Assembly: GCA_963828405.1 (NCBI GenBank)
Contig: CAWHEG010000031.1
Span: 1,550,001 to 1,614,000 of the forward strand
Source of the DNA: JANMJD01 sp963828405
GTDB taxonomy: Bacteria; Actinomycetota; Acidimicrobiia; Acidimicrobiales; Ilumatobacteraceae
Reading direction: 5' to 3'
Length of the DNA stretch: 64,000 bases
Made by a program: the position numbers and the translations under genes. Under the pieces are notes generated by a model that did no database searches, was not told the origin of the DNA, and worked only from the letters and a program-made list of their open reading frames with translations. Of the stretch, positions 32,060 through 41,595 are shown in pieces (the first letter of the stretch is position 1; each line of letters begins with the position of its first letter).

Positions 32060-33108
32060 ATGAAGCTGAGCACGACGATCAACTACGCCGGCGGGTTCAA
32101 GGAAGCCGTGGAGCGTGTCGTCGACATGGAGAAGGCCGGGCTCGACGCGGTGTGGATCGCCGAGGCGTACAGCTTCGACGCGATCAGTCAGGTCGGCTAC
32201 CTGGCGGCGAGGACCGAACGGGTCGAGATCGGCACCGGCATCCTCAACGTCTACTCGCGTACGGCCGCCCTGATGGCGATGACCGGCGCCGGCTGCGACT
32301 ACGTCTCCGACGGACGGTTCATCCTCGGCCTGGGGGCGTCCGGGCCGCAGGTGGTCGAGGGGTTTCACGGCGTAGCGTACGACAAGCCGATGGTCCGGAT
32401 CCGCGAGTACATCGAGGCCTGTCGGATGATCTGGCGGCGTGAGCCGTTCAACTACCAGGGTCAGGCGGTGCGGGCACCTCTCCCGGCGGGTGAGGGGACG
32501 GGGTTGGGCAAGCCGCTCAAGTTGATCAACCATCCGGTTCGTGCCGACATCCCGATCTGGTGGGCGAGCCTGATGGGCAAGAGCGTCACCCAGACCGCCC
32601 AGCACGCCGACGGTTGGTTGCCGATCTTCTTCGATCCCGAGAAGTACCACCAGGTGTGGGGCGACGAGCTCAAGGCCGGGTTGGCGAAGCGGGATCCGTC
32701 GCTCGGGCAACTGCAGATCTCGGCCGGCGGGATGGTCGCCATCGACGAGTCGCTGACCGGCGAGGCGCGGGACAAGATCCTCGACTTCTCCCGGCCGAGC
32801 GTCGCCCTGTACGTCGGTGGCATGGGGCGCGCGATGCGAACTTCTACAACACGATCGCCCAGAAGTACGGCTACGTCTCCGAAGCGATCGAGATCCAGGA
32901 CCTGTACCTGGCGGGGAGGAAGGACGAGGCGGCCAAGGCCGTGCCCGGCGAGATGCTCGAGAAGACGAACCTCGTCGGACCGAGGAGCTACGTCAAGGAA
33001 CGCATCGCCGCCTATCGCGAAGCCGGCGTCACGATGCTGTCGGTGAACCCGGTCGGGCCCCACCCGGTGAAGACCATCGAGACCCTGAAGGAGTTGACCG
33101 AGGGATGA
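32060..33108 (+). pseudogene. LLM class F420-dependent oxidoreductase, one-base frameshift
   Basis: N-terminal half reads in frame from ATG 32060 (YAGGFKEAVERVVDMEKAGLD, VEIGTGILNVYSR, LGASGPQVVEGFHG, WWASLMG) to about 32827. A run of four G (32824-32827) then loses the frame. One extra G restores a normal continuation (GARDANFYNTIAQKYGYVSE ... KTNLVGPRSYVKERIAAYRE) to the TGA at 33108. The whole gene would be about 349 residues, the usual length for this family. It could be a consensus indel in a homopolymer or a real inactivation. The next gene begins 20 nt later. Confidence 0.78.
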
Positions 33109-33127
33109 TCGAGTCGGCAGGGCCACC

Positions 33128-33961
33128 GTGGCCAACGTTCTGATCACCGGCTGCAGCTCGGGATTCGGGCTGCTCAGCGCCGTCACCTTCGCCCGGTCCG
33201 GGCACCGTGTCTTCGCCACCATGCGCCAGCCGGGCAAGTCGGCGGCGCTCGACGCCGCGGCGGCCGCCGCCGGGGTGGACATCGAGGTGGTCGCCCTCGA
33301 CGTGGGCGACCCGGCTTCGGTCGAGGCCGCGGTGACCGTCATCCTCGAGCGGGCGGGCTCGATCGACATCGTCGTCAACAACGCGGGCATCGAGGTCTTC
33401 GGCGCCGTTCACCTGGTGTCCGACGACGAGGCGCTGCGCCAGTTCGACACCAACGTGATCGGCGTGGTCCGGGTGTGCCGCGCCGTCGTCCCCGGGATGA
33501 TCGAGCGGGGCCGCGGGGCGATCGTCAACGTCGGCTCGGTCGCCGGCAAGGTCGGGGCGCCCTACAGTGGCCTGTACGCGGCGAGCAAGCACGCCCTTGA
33601 GGCGCTCAGCGAGGCGATGCACTTCGAGTTGGCCCGATTCGGCATCCGGGTGCACATCGTCGAGCCCGGCCAGTTCGCCACGGCGCTCGGTGAGAACTCG
33701 ATCGTCGCCGCGGCGATGGCCGGGACCGAGGAGTACGAGCGGTGGCAGCGCTACCGGGCTGCCCAGCGCAAGCTCGTCGATGGTGAGCCGGCCGATGCCC
33801 AGGACGTGGCCGACGCGATCTACGCCGCAGCGACCGAGGATCCCCCGAGGTTGCGGCATCCGGTCGGCGCCGATGCCGAACTGGTGATCAACACCAAGGC
33901 CTCGATGTCCTTCGAGGATTTCGAGGTGACGATGCGCGCCGTCCTCGACTGGCACGATTGA
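33128..33961 (+). CDS. SDR family NAD(P)-dependent oxidoreductase
   Basis: 277 residues from GTG 33128. Motifs: TGCSSGFG near residue 7, VVNNAG near 83, NVGSVAGK, and Tyr-x3-Lys (YAASK) near 155. The ASKHALEALSEAMHFELARFGI and VEPGQF segments match the group of retinol/17beta-hydroxysteroid-type SDRs. It follows the LLM gene by 20 nt and is probably co-transcribed. Substrate unknown. Confidence 0.83.
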   Translation: MANVLITGCSSGFGLLSAVTFARSGHRVFATMRQPGKSAALDAAAAAAGVDIEVVALDVGDPASVEAAVTVILERAGSIDIVVNNAGIEVFGAVHLVSDDEALRQFDTNVIGVVRVCRAVVPGMIERGRGAIVNVGSVAGKVGAPYSGLYAASKHALEALSEAMHFELARFGIRVHIVEPGQFATALGENSIVAAAMAGTEEYERWQRYRAAQRKLVDGEPADAQDVADAIYAAATEDPPRLRHPVGADAELVINTKASMSFEDFEVTMRAVLDWHD

Positions 33962-33973
33962 CGGCTGACGTCA

Positions 33974-33987
33974 GGCGGCAAACCGCC
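33974..33987. terminator. Small hairpin between convergent genes
   Basis: GGCGG-CAAA-CCGCC lies between the SDR stop (33961) and the VWA gene stop (33991). Confidence 0.35.
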
Positions 33988-33990
33988 GAC

Positions 33991-35010
33991 TCAGGTGATC
34001 CCGCCCAGCCACCACTGCCCGAGGACGACCGACACCGTCAGCAGGGCGAGGGCGATGGCGACGAATCGGATGGTCAGATCGGTCCGGGTCGGCGCGGGTC
34101 GCTTGAGCGCCGGCTCGAGCCGGGTCTCGATGTCGGCGTACACCCCGGCGAGGTCGCCGGCCGTCTCGGCGGCGTAGAACTCTCCGCCCGTGATCCGGGC
34201 GGCCTCCGTGAGCTCGGCGTACTGCACCGGCACCGGTTCGACGACCGGCCCGTCGATCGGGTCGTCGTAGGTGATCGTCCCACCGGGTGTGCCGAAGGCG
34301 ATGCCGTAGACCGGTATCCCGGCGGCTGCCGCGGCCTTGGCGCCCTCGGGGCCCGGCGTGAGCCCCGGCACCGTCTCGCCGTCGGTGAGGATCACGATCA
34401 CCGCCGGCGGTGCTCCGGCGCCCAGCGGGCCGGGGTCGGCACCGCTCCCCGTGTCCGGCCCCGCGCCGGCGTACTCCTCGGTGATGACATCGGTGGTCGT
34501 GATGATCGCGTCGCCGATCGCCGTTCCCTCACCCAACTGGAGCCGGTCGATGCCTTCCAGCACGGCGGATCGGTCGCGGGTCGCCGGGACACGCAACGCG
34601 ACGTTCTTGGTGAACGACACCAGCCCGACCTCGATCGACGGGTCGACCTGGGTGACGAAACCCTTCGCCTGTTGCCGGGCGGCTTCGAAGCGGCTGGGAT
34701 CGACGTCGGTCGCCTGCATCGAGAGTGACACGTCGAGCACCAGCATGATGATCGAGCGGTTGTCCCGTGATTGCTCCTCGCGGTACGGCTGGGCCAACGA
34801 GAACACGCCGACGGCCAGGCCGGCGAGCGTCGATGCCGACACGACATGGCGTCGCCAACCCGCCCTCCGGGGGGCGATCGAGTCGAGCAGCTCGACGTTG
34901 GTGAACCTCACGGCCCGCCGCTTGCGGCGCAGCTGGGCGGCGACGTGCAGCCCGGCGAGGGCGGCAACGCCGATCAGGAGCCACAGCCGTTCGGGGTGGA
35001 GGAGCCTCAT
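33991..35010 (-). CDS. VWA domain-containing membrane protein
   Basis: 339 residues with an N-terminal membrane span (LLIGVAALAGLHVAAQ), a second span near 60-78, a von Willebrand A domain (about 88-300) with MIDAS motif DVSLSMQ near residue 93, and a final span at about 318-338. In MoxR operons this protein works with the AAA+ ATPase and DUF58 protein, probably in metal insertion or complex assembly. The start overlaps the DUF58 stop by 4 bp. Confidence 0.85.
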   Translation of the reverse strand: MRLLHPERLWLLIGVAALAGLHVAAQLRRKRRAVRFTNVELLDSIAPRRAGWRRHVVSASTLAGLAVGVFSLAQPYREEQSRDNRSIIMLVLDVSLSMQATDVDPSRFEAARQQAKGFVTQVDPSIEVGLVSFTKNVALRVPATRDRSAVLEGIDRLQLGEGTAIGDAIITTTDVITEEYAGAGPDTGSGADPGPLGAGAPPAVIVILTDGETVPGLTPGPEGAKAAAAAGIPVYGIAFGTPGGTITYDDPIDGPVVEPVPVQYAELTEAARITGGEFYAAETAGDLAGVYADIETRLEPALKRPAPTRTDLTIRFVAIALALLTVSVVLGQWWLGGIT

Positions 35011-35969
35011 CGGGCCGCTCCGCGGGCCGCCGGCTGGCGGCGCCGCCGATGGACGTAGCCGATCAGCTCGGCCAGCCAGTCGTCGTCGGTCCGCAACTGG
35101 AGGTGCTGGGCGCCGGTGGCGAGCAGTTCGCTGCGGATCCGGGCCCGTTGGGCCGCAGCGGCCACCGCGTAGCGTTCGCGCACCCTGTCGGTGATCTGCA
35201 CCTCACGGGTCCGCCCCGTCGCCGGGTCGGCCAGGGTGAGCAGGCCGACCGCGGGCAGGTCGAGCTCGCGTCGGTCGACGATCTCGATGGCGAGCACCTC
35301 GTGACGGGTGGCCAGCGCGCCGATCGCCGGCCGCCAGGTGTCGGGGTCACCGATGAAGTCGCCGATCAGGCAGACGAACCCGCGGCGCCGGGCCCGCCCG
35401 GCGACGTCGTGGGCGAGCTGCCCGAGGTCGGTGCGGCCCTGCCCCTCGGCGTCGGGCGCCATGGCGATGGCCGTCAGCACGGCGCGGAGGTGGTCGCGCC
35501 CGGCACGCGGCGGGAAGGCCCGTCGGTGGGGACCGGCGGCCAGCACGGCGCCCACCTTGTTCTGCGATCGGGCGGTGAGGAAGCCGACGGCAGCCGCGGC
35601 GCCGAGGGCGATCGAGCGCTTCTCGGCCACGGCGGTGCCGAAGGCCATCGAGGCGGAGGTGTCGATGGCCAGCCATGCCTCGAGGTCGCGGTCGGCGATC
35701 TGATCGCGCACGTACAGCTCGCGGGTACGCGCCGTGACGTTCCAGTCGATGCGTCGCACGTCGTCACCGACGATGTACGGGCGGCTCTCACCGGCCTCGC
35801 TGCCGTGGCCGGGAGTCAGGCCCTGGTGCTGGCCGTGGAGGAGGCCGTCGAGCTTGCGGGTGATCGTCAGCTCGAGGGCCTTGAGCGTCTGGGCGAGCGC
35901 AGCGTCGGGTGGGCCGGGCCAGGGCGGCGTGCCGCCCGCTGCCGTGTTCACGGGGCTGCCCGTGCTCAA
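35007..35969 (-). CDS. DUF58 domain-containing protein
   Basis: 320 residues. The GESRPYIVGDDVRRIDWNVTART segment and the DTSASMAFG (VWA-like) stretch define DUF58. There are no membrane spans. Middle gene of the MoxR-DUF58-VWA operon; both junctions overlap by 4 bp (ATGA), so the three are translated in step. Confidence 0.86.
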   Translation of the reverse strand: MSTGSPVNTAAGGTPPWPGPPDAALAQTLKALELTITRKLDGLLHGQHQGLTPGHGSEAGESRPYIVGDDVRRIDWNVTARTRELYVRDQIADRDLEAWLAIDTSASMAFGTAVAEKRSIALGAAAAVGFLTARSQNKVGAVLAAGPHRRAFPPRAGRDHLRAVLTAIAMAPDAEGQGRTDLGQLAHDVAGRARRRGFVCLIGDFIGDPDTWRPAIGALATRHEVLAIEIVDRRELDLPAVGLLTLADPATGRTREVQITDRVRERYAVAAAAQRARIRSELLATGAQHLQLRTDDDWLAELIGYVHRRRRQPAARGAAR

Positions 35970-36982
35970 CGCCGACCTCCCGGAGGCGGTGGCGGTGCCT
36001 GCAACGTGGGTGTCTGCACCCAGGCCGCCGGCACCGTCGACAACAGGCGCTGCAGCACGTGCTCGACGCTGATGTCGCGGGCGAGCGCGTCGTAGGTGAG
36101 CACGAGGCGGTGGCGGAGCACCTCGGGGGCGATCTCGAAGACGTCCTGCGGGGTGGCGTACGTGCGGCCGCGGATCAGGGCGAGTGCCTTGGCGCCGCGC
36201 ACCAGCCCGAGCGACGCCCGCGGGCTCGCCCCCATCGCCAGCATCGGGGCGATGTCGCCGAGGTGGTAACCGGTCGGATTGCGGGTGGCGTGGACGAGAT
36301 CGACGGCGTAGCGGGTCACGGAGCGGTCGACCGTGACGGCATCGGTGGCCGCCTGCAGGCGCTGCAGTCCGGCCAGGTCGATGACCTGGTCGGGTGTCGG
36401 CGGCCGCACCGCCATCCGCTCGATGATCGCCAGCTCCTCGTCCTGCGTCGGATAGCCGAGCTGCACCTTCATCAGGAAGCGGTCGCGCTGGGCGTCGGGC
36501 AGCTGGTAGACGCCCTCGGACTCGATCGGGTTCTGGGTGGCCATCACGAGGAACGGTCGGGGAACGGGATAGGTCGTGCCGCCGATGGTGACCTGCAGCT
36601 CGGCCATCACCTCGAGCAGTGCCGACTGCACCTTGGCCGGGGCCCGGTTGATCTCGTCGGTGAGCAGGAAGTTGACGAACACCGGGCCGAGCTCGACGTC
36701 GAACCGTTCCTGCGAGCCACGGTAGACCCTGGTGCCGGTGATGTCGGAGGGGAGCAGGTCGGGGGTGAACTGCACACGGGCGAACGTGCCGCCGACCGTG
36801 CGGGCCAGGGTCTCGACGGCGAGCGTCTTGGCCAGGCCGGGGACGCTCTCGAGCAGGCAGTGACCGCGGGCCAGCAGGCAGACGAGCATCCGCTCGATCG
36901 GCCGCTGCTGGCCGACGATCACCTTGCGGATCTCGACGAGCAGCCGTTCGACCGTTCCCGCCATCTCGGTGTCGTGCACCAC
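35966..36982 (-). CDS. MoxR family AAA+ ATPase
   Basis: 338 residues. Walker A-like VPGLAKT near residue 60, Walker B ETDEINR-like FLLTDEINRAPAK, sensor MATQNPIE, and the ASPRASLGLVRGAKALALI C-terminal segment are typical of MoxR. The ATPase acts as a chaperone on partner proteins. GTG 36982 begins MVHDTEMAG. First gene of the operon; the MFS gene upstream ends in its own hairpin. Confidence 0.88.
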   Translation of the reverse strand: MVHDTEMAGTVERLLVEIRKVIVGQQRPIERMLVCLLARGHCLLESVPGLAKTLAVETLARTVGGTFARVQFTPDLLPSDITGTRVYRGSQERFDVELGPVFVNFLLTDEINRAPAKVQSALLEVMAELQVTIGGTTYPVPRPFLVMATQNPIESEGVYQLPDAQRDRFLMKVQLGYPTQDEELAIIERMAVRPPTPDQVIDLAGLQRLQAATDAVTVDRSVTRYAVDLVHATRNPTGYHLGDIAPMLAMGASPRASLGLVRGAKALALIRGRTYATPQDVFEIAPEVLRHRLVLTYDALARDISVEHVLQRLLSTVPAAWVQTPTLQAPPPPPGGRR

Positions 36983-36999
36983 TCGTCAGCTCCTCTGCG

Positions 37000-37016
37000 G
37001 ACCGGCCCGGCCGGTC
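37000..37016 (-). terminator. Hairpin at the MFS stop codon
   Basis: GACCGGC (37000-37006), CCG, GCCGGTC (37010-37016): a 7-bp stem that includes the first two bases of the MFS stop codon and lies before the MoxR operon. Confidence 0.45.
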
Positions 37017-38272
37017 AACCAGTGGGCAGGCTAACGACGGCTTCGTGCTCCTCCGCCCGCAGGCTCCTGCGAATCTCGCGGGTCGCGCCGAGGTAGAACG
37101 ACCCGGTCACGATGGCCACCATCCCGAACACCACGAAGGTCGGCCGCAGTCCGATCACGTCGGCCAACAGGCCCCCGGCCGTGCTCGACAGCCCGATGGT
37201 CAAGGTGGCCAGGGCGAAGTCGCCGGCCAGGATGCGCCCACGGATCCCGTCGGGCGACCGGGCCTGCAGGCCGTAGGTCGACAGCGTCCATTGCGATCCG
37301 CCGAACAGGTGGGCGACGAACACCAGCACGGCGGCGACACCCAGGCCGGGGGCGAAGGCGACCCCGCCGTAGGCCAGCCCGACGGTGATCCCGCCGATGG
37401 CGCAGACCTTCTGGATCCGGCTGAGCCGGCCGTCGGCGAAGCGCATCGCCAGGATCGGCCCGATCGCCGCCCCCGTGCCCCGGGCGGCAATGAGCAGTCC
37501 GGTAGCGCCGTCGCCCCCGTGGAGCTCGTCGTGGGCGAAGGCGGCGAGCAGCCCGACCAGCGCCGAGCTGCCCAGGGTGAAGACCATCTTCGAGCTGAGG
37601 AAGGCGAGGATCACCGGGTCGCGGCGGGCCTGGGCGAACGCCTCGCCCATGTCCCGCAACGGCTTGATCGGCGGCCAGCGCGGGTCCGTGATGGGCCGTC
37701 TGGGTGGCCGCGCGGATCAGCATCACCAGGCCGGCGGCGAGCACGAAGGAGACGGCGTCGGCGACGAACGAGGCGGTGCGGCCGAACAGTGTGGCGAACA
37801 GTCCGCCAAGTCCCGCTCCGACGGCGAGCATCGCTCCCCACACCGAACCGAACAGCGTGCTGGCCAGGCGCAGTTCGTCGCGGTTGCGGGCGAGGTTGGG
37901 GATGGCTGCCCCGGCGGCGGGGCCGGTGAAGGCGGCGAGTGCGGAGATGATCACCAGGCAGACGTACCCCAGCCACAGGTTGGACGGCCCGACCGCCAGC
38001 AGTCCGGCGGCGGCGAGCGCCTGACCCGACGACGTGACGACGATGATCCGTTTGCGGTCGAAGCGGTCGGCCACCGAACCGGCGAGCGGCGACATCACGA
38101 AGCTCGGCAGGGTGCTGGCCACGAGGACCAGCGATACGAGCACCTTGGTGTCCGTCGCCTCCTGGATCAGCCCGACGAAGGCGACGTAGGCGAACCAGTC
38201 ACCGCAGTACGAGACGACCTGGGCGCCGAACAGCCAGCGGATGTCCCGATTGGTCCGCAACATCGCCCACAT
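37015..38272 (-). pseudogene. MFS transporter with one-base frameshift
   Basis: The N-terminal half (from ATG 38272; MLRTNRDIRWLFGAQVVSYCG, GSVADRFDRKR, LASTLFGSVWGAMLAVGAGLGG) and the C-terminal half (DMGEAFAQARRDP, GSSALVGLLAAFAHDELHGG, GLQARSPDGIRGRILAGDF) are in different frames. The switch is near 37681-37690, where an extra base would explain reading HHGPALA instead of HHDPRWPPIKPL. Together they make about 419 residues with 11-12 spans, a normal MFS exporter. It could be a consensus error or a true pseudogene. Confidence 0.75.
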
Positions 38273-38342
38273 AGGCGGTCAGGTCTACCGGCCGTCGTCG
38301 GCGCCGACGAAACCGGCACCGACCTCCGCCCCGGGATGGCGG

Positions 38343-39767
38343 TCAGCGGGTGCGTGTGGCGTGGCGGTCGAGCACGATCGCCAACGCCGCGGTGACCCGC
38401 TCGGCGGTGGCCAGATCGAGGAACTCGTTGGGTCCGTGGGCGTTCGAACCGGGGCCGAGCACACCGGTGACCACGAACTGGGCCTCGGGGAACCGCCGGC
38501 CGAGCATCCCGATGAACGGGATCGAGCCGCCCTCGCCGAAGGCGCGCGACGGCCGGCCCCACCCGGCGATCGAGGCCTCGTCGAGGGCGGTGTCGAGCCA
38601 GGGCGAGAAGCTGCGGGCGTTCCACCCCGGTCCGCGCTCGCCGCCGTGGAAGGTGACCTGGGCGCCCGACGGCGGGTCGGCGGTGAACCGCTCGGTGATT
38701 GCCGCGAGAGCGCCGTCGGGGTCACAGGTCGGGGGGAGCCGGATGCTCAGGCGTAGCGACGTGAACGGCCGCAGCACGTTGCCGGCCCGGTCGAACGGCG
38801 GGAAGCCGTCCACGGCGATCACACTGAGCGCGGGCCGCCACGTCCTCGCCAGCAGTTGCTCGGCCGGATCGTCGGTCATCGGGCGGACCCCGTCGACGAA
38901 GGGCATGTCGCGGGCGATCGGCGGGAACTCCGCTGCCGTCGACTCGGCCTCGGCCACCCGGTCGGTGGGGATCTCGACGTGCAGCTCGTCGGGCAGCAGC
39001 CGGCCCGTGCCCGAGTCCTCGATGCGTTCGAGGAGTCGGCGGGCGATGCGGAAGCTGGAGGGCACCACGCCGCTCGCCTCACCCGAGTGGACACCCTCCG
39101 ACAGGACGCGCACCGTCAAGGTGCCGGCGATCAGCCCGCGCAGCGAGGTGGTCACCCACAACCGCTCGGAGTCGAGGCAGCCAGAATCGAGGCAGAGCAC
39201 CAGGTCGGGTGCGCCGATCCGCCCGGCGAGGGCGGCCAGGTGGTCCGGCAGGTCACGCGATCCGGACTCCTCACTGGCCTCGATCAGCACCACGCAGCGG
39301 GCATGCGAACCGCCTGCGGCCTGGACGGCCTCGATCGCCGCCAGCGCGGCGAACGCGGCGTAGCCGTCGTCGGCTCCGCCGCGGCCGTAGAGCCGGCCGT
39401 GCTCGATCACCGGAGTCCACGGGCCGAGGCCGTCGCGCCACCCGGACATCTCGGGCTGCTTGTCGAGGTGGCCGTAGAGCAGGACGGTCTCGTCGTCGCT
39501 CCCCGAACCGAAGGCGGGGACGTCGATGACGATCACGGGCGTGAGTCCGGGCAGTTCGTGCACGTCGACGGTCATCCCGGTGATCGACCGTTCGGCGCAC
39601 CAAGCCCGGATCAGTTCGACGGCCCGCGCCATGTGGCCGTGCTCCGCCCAGTGGATGTCGAAGGCGGGCGAGAAATTGGGGATCCGGATGTAGTCGCTCA
39701 GCGCCGGGACGATCGATGCGCTCCAGACCTGCTCGGCGTGGCGCAGGACGTCCGCGGCGATGCTCAC
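38343..39767 (-). CDS. M20 family metallopeptidase (dipeptidase/deacetylase type)
   Basis: 474 residues from GTG 39767. Metal ligands are in LLYGHLDKQPE near residue 85, GRGGADDGYAAFAA near 115, and IEASEESGS near 147, with a later LCLDSG and a dimerisation lid (about 185-350). The C-terminal GEGGSIPFIG and GSNAHGPNEF segments hold the last ligand. It would cleave small peptides or acylated amino acids. The longer open frame to 39839 is not needed: GTG 39767 lies 6 nt after TACCCT. Divergent from the LtrA gene. Confidence 0.85.
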   Translation of the reverse strand: MSIAADVLRHAEQVWSASIVPALSDYIRIPNFSPAFDIHWAEHGHMARAVELIRAWCAERSITGMTVDVHELPGLTPVIVIDVPAFGSGSDDETVLLYGHLDKQPEMSGWRDGLGPWTPVIEHGRLYGRGGADDGYAAFAALAAIEAVQAAGGSHARCVVLIEASEESGSRDLPDHLAALAGRIGAPDLVLCLDSGCLDSERLWVTTSLRGLIAGTLTVRVLSEGVHSGEASGVVPSSFRIARRLLERIEDSGTGRLLPDELHVEIPTDRVAEAESTAAEFPPIARDMPFVDGVRPMTDDPAEQLLARTWRPALSVIAVDGFPPFDRAGNVLRPFTSLRLSIRLPPTCDPDGALAAITERFTADPPSGAQVTFHGGERGPGWNARSFSPWLDTALDEASIAGWGRPSRAFGEGGSIPFIGMLGRRFPEAQFVVTGVLGPGSNAHGPNEFLDLATAERVTAALAIVLDRHATRTR

Positions 39768-39773
39768 CCCGTC

Positions 39774-39779
39774 AGGGTA
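39774..39779 (-). promoter_or_regulatory. -10 box, leaderless start of M20 peptidase
   Basis: Minus-strand TACCCT, then GACGGG, then GTG at 39767. Confidence 0.5.
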
Positions 39780-39826
39780 GGCAGCGGACTGGCCGGCCGC
39801 ACACCGGGCACCCCTCGGAATCGACC

Positions 39827-39832
39827 TACGCT
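39827..39832 (+). promoter_or_regulatory. -10 box, leaderless start of LtrA gene
   Basis: TACGCT followed by CACCCA and ATG at 39839. Confidence 0.5.
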
Positions 39833-39838
39833 CACCCA

Positions 39839-41005
39839 ATGACCAGTGAGTACGGCAGCGCCGAGGCGGCCGCCGACGCCGAACGGCACGCCACCAACCT
39901 CGAGCTGTTCCTCGATCTGGTGTTCGTCTTCGCCGTCACCCAGATCGCCACGATGATCGGCGAGAACCTGACCGTCGCCGGCGTGGGGCGGGCGCTGCTG
40001 ATCGCCGGTCTGGTCTGGTGGCAGTGGTCGCAGTACACCTGGGCGGGCTCGGCGGTGGATCTGCAGGCAGGTCCGGTCACCCGTGTTCTGGTGCTGGCCA
40101 CCATCCCCGTCACCCTGACGATGGCCGTCGCCATCCCCGAGGCGTTCGGCGATACCGGGCTGTGGTTCGGATTCGCCTACCTCGGAGTGCAGCTGCTGGT
40201 GCTCGGCATGCAGGGCGCAGAAGCCCTGCGGCAGGCGTCGACGAGGGTGGCGTTCATCCGCTACGGCTCGATCGCCTCGCTGTCGCCGATGCTCGTGGTC
40301 GTCGGTGGGCTGTTCGAAGGCCGGGCGCGGGTCTGGATCTGGGTCGCCGCGGCGGTGGTCAACACCATCGGGGCGTTGCGTGCCGCAGCGGGCGAGTGGG
40401 TGATCAACCCCGTCCACTTCACCGAACGCCATGCCCTGTTCGTGATCATCTCCCTCGGCGAGGCGCTCGTCGCCATCGGCGCGGCGGCCAGCGGGGTGGG
40501 TCTCGACGCCACGACGTTCGCCGGGCTGGCCGTCGCCACCGGTCTGGCCTGCGTGCTGTGGTGGACGTACTTCGCCTTCATCCCCGGGGTGGTCGAGCAC
40601 CAGCTGCGGGGCGCCGGCGGGGCCGTTCGGGGGGTGCGGGCCCGCAACCTGTTCACCTTCGGCCACTTCCCGATCGTCGGCGGGTTCGTCTACTTCGCGG
40701 TGGCCGTCAAGCACATGGTGCCGCACGCGACCGACCCCCTGGCCTCGGCCGACCGCTGGTTGCTGATCCTGGGCATCGCCCTGGTGATCGGCGGATACGT
40801 GCACATCCAATGGCGTGTCGTGCACCGCGTGACCCCCGAACGCCCACTGGCCGCCGTGGCCGTGCTCCTCTGGTGCCGCCTGGCCGGAGACCTCGACGGC
40901 GTATGGGTGGTCGCCGTGGTGGCCGTCGTCCTCGGCGTGATGCAGTCGGTCGCGTGGCGACGGTTCCGTGGCGGTGCCCTGGCCCACGTCACCGCCAATC
41001 GGTGA
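39839..41005 (+). CDS. Low temperature requirement protein A (LtrA) family membrane protein
   Basis: 388 residues with about 11-12 membrane spans. The NLELFLDLVFVFAVTQIA start, the AGLVWWQWSQYTW segment, FTERHALFVIISLGEALVAIGAA, and LWWTYFAFIPG are characteristic of LtrA. Function in bacteria is not established. ATG 39839 is 6 nt after a TACGCT box. Confidence 0.85.
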   Translation: MTSEYGSAEAAADAERHATNLELFLDLVFVFAVTQIATMIGENLTVAGVGRALLIAGLVWWQWSQYTWAGSAVDLQAGPVTRVLVLATIPVTLTMAVAIPEAFGDTGLWFGFAYLGVQLLVLGMQGAEALRQASTRVAFIRYGSIASLSPMLVVVGGLFEGRARVWIWVAAAVVNTIGALRAAAGEWVINPVHFTERHALFVIISLGEALVAIGAAASGVGLDATTFAGLAVATGLACVLWWTYFAFIPGVVEHQLRGAGGAVRGVRARNLFTFGHFPIVGGFVYFAVAVKHMVPHATDPLASADRWLLILGIALVIGGYVHIQWRVVHRVTPERPLAAVAVLLWCRLAGDLDGVWVVAVVAVVLGVMQSVAWRRFRGGALAHVTANR

Positions 41006-41076
41006 CGCGTCGGGGTGCGAGGATTCCCGGGAACGGTCCGCCACCCTCGGGCGTGTATGAGTGCGTGGACATTGCG

Positions 41077-41595
41077 ATGACCGGCGCCGACGGCGCATCA
41101 GCCGATTCCCGGGCGGGCCTGCGGGGCCGGCGGGGCGAGCAGGCCGGAGCCTGGGCCGGATCGGAGATCGTCTATGCGACCGCCTACCGGTCGATGCTGC
41201 GCGTCGCCTACGCCCTGACCGGCTCGTCGGCCGCGGCCGAGGACGTCGTGCACGACGTGTTTCTCGCCGTCGGCCCGCGTTTCGCCGAGCTGCGCGAGCC
41301 GTTGCCCTACCTGCACCGCGCCGTCGTCAACCGCTGCCGGTCGCTCCACCGCCGGGCCGAGCGGCGGCGGCTCCAGCCGCTCGACATCCCGGCCGAGTCG
41401 GTGATCGATCCCGGCTTGGTCGAGTTGCGCGAGGCGTTGATGGCGCTGCCGTTGCGCCGCCGCAGCGCCATCGTGCTGCGCTACCTGTGCGACCTCTCCG
41501 ACGAGCAGATCGCCACCGCCCTGAACTGCCGCCGGGCCACCGTGCGCACACTCGTGCACCGTGGCCTCGCCGAACTCCGTGAGGTGATCAAGTGA
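41077..41595 (+). CDS. SigE-family (ECF-like) RNA polymerase sigma factor
   Basis: 172 residues. Region 2 contains YATAYRSMLRVAYALTGSSAAAEDVVHDVF, and region 4 contains ALMALPLRRRSAIVLRYLCDLSDEQIATALNCRRATVRTLVHRGLAEL, the helix-turn-helix for -35 contact. Typical of two-domain sigma factors in actinobacteria. ATG 41077 is chosen; GTG 41053 and 41065 are possible. The last codon overlaps the start of the next gene (GTGA), which probably encodes its membrane partner. Confidence 0.82.
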   Translation: MTGADGASADSRAGLRGRRGEQAGAWAGSEIVYATAYRSMLRVAYALTGSSAAAEDVVHDVFLAVGPRFAELREPLPYLHRAVVNRCRSLHRRAERRRLQPLDIPAESVIDPGLVELREALMALPLRRRSAIVLRYLCDLSDEQIATALNCRRATVRTLVHRGLAELREVIK

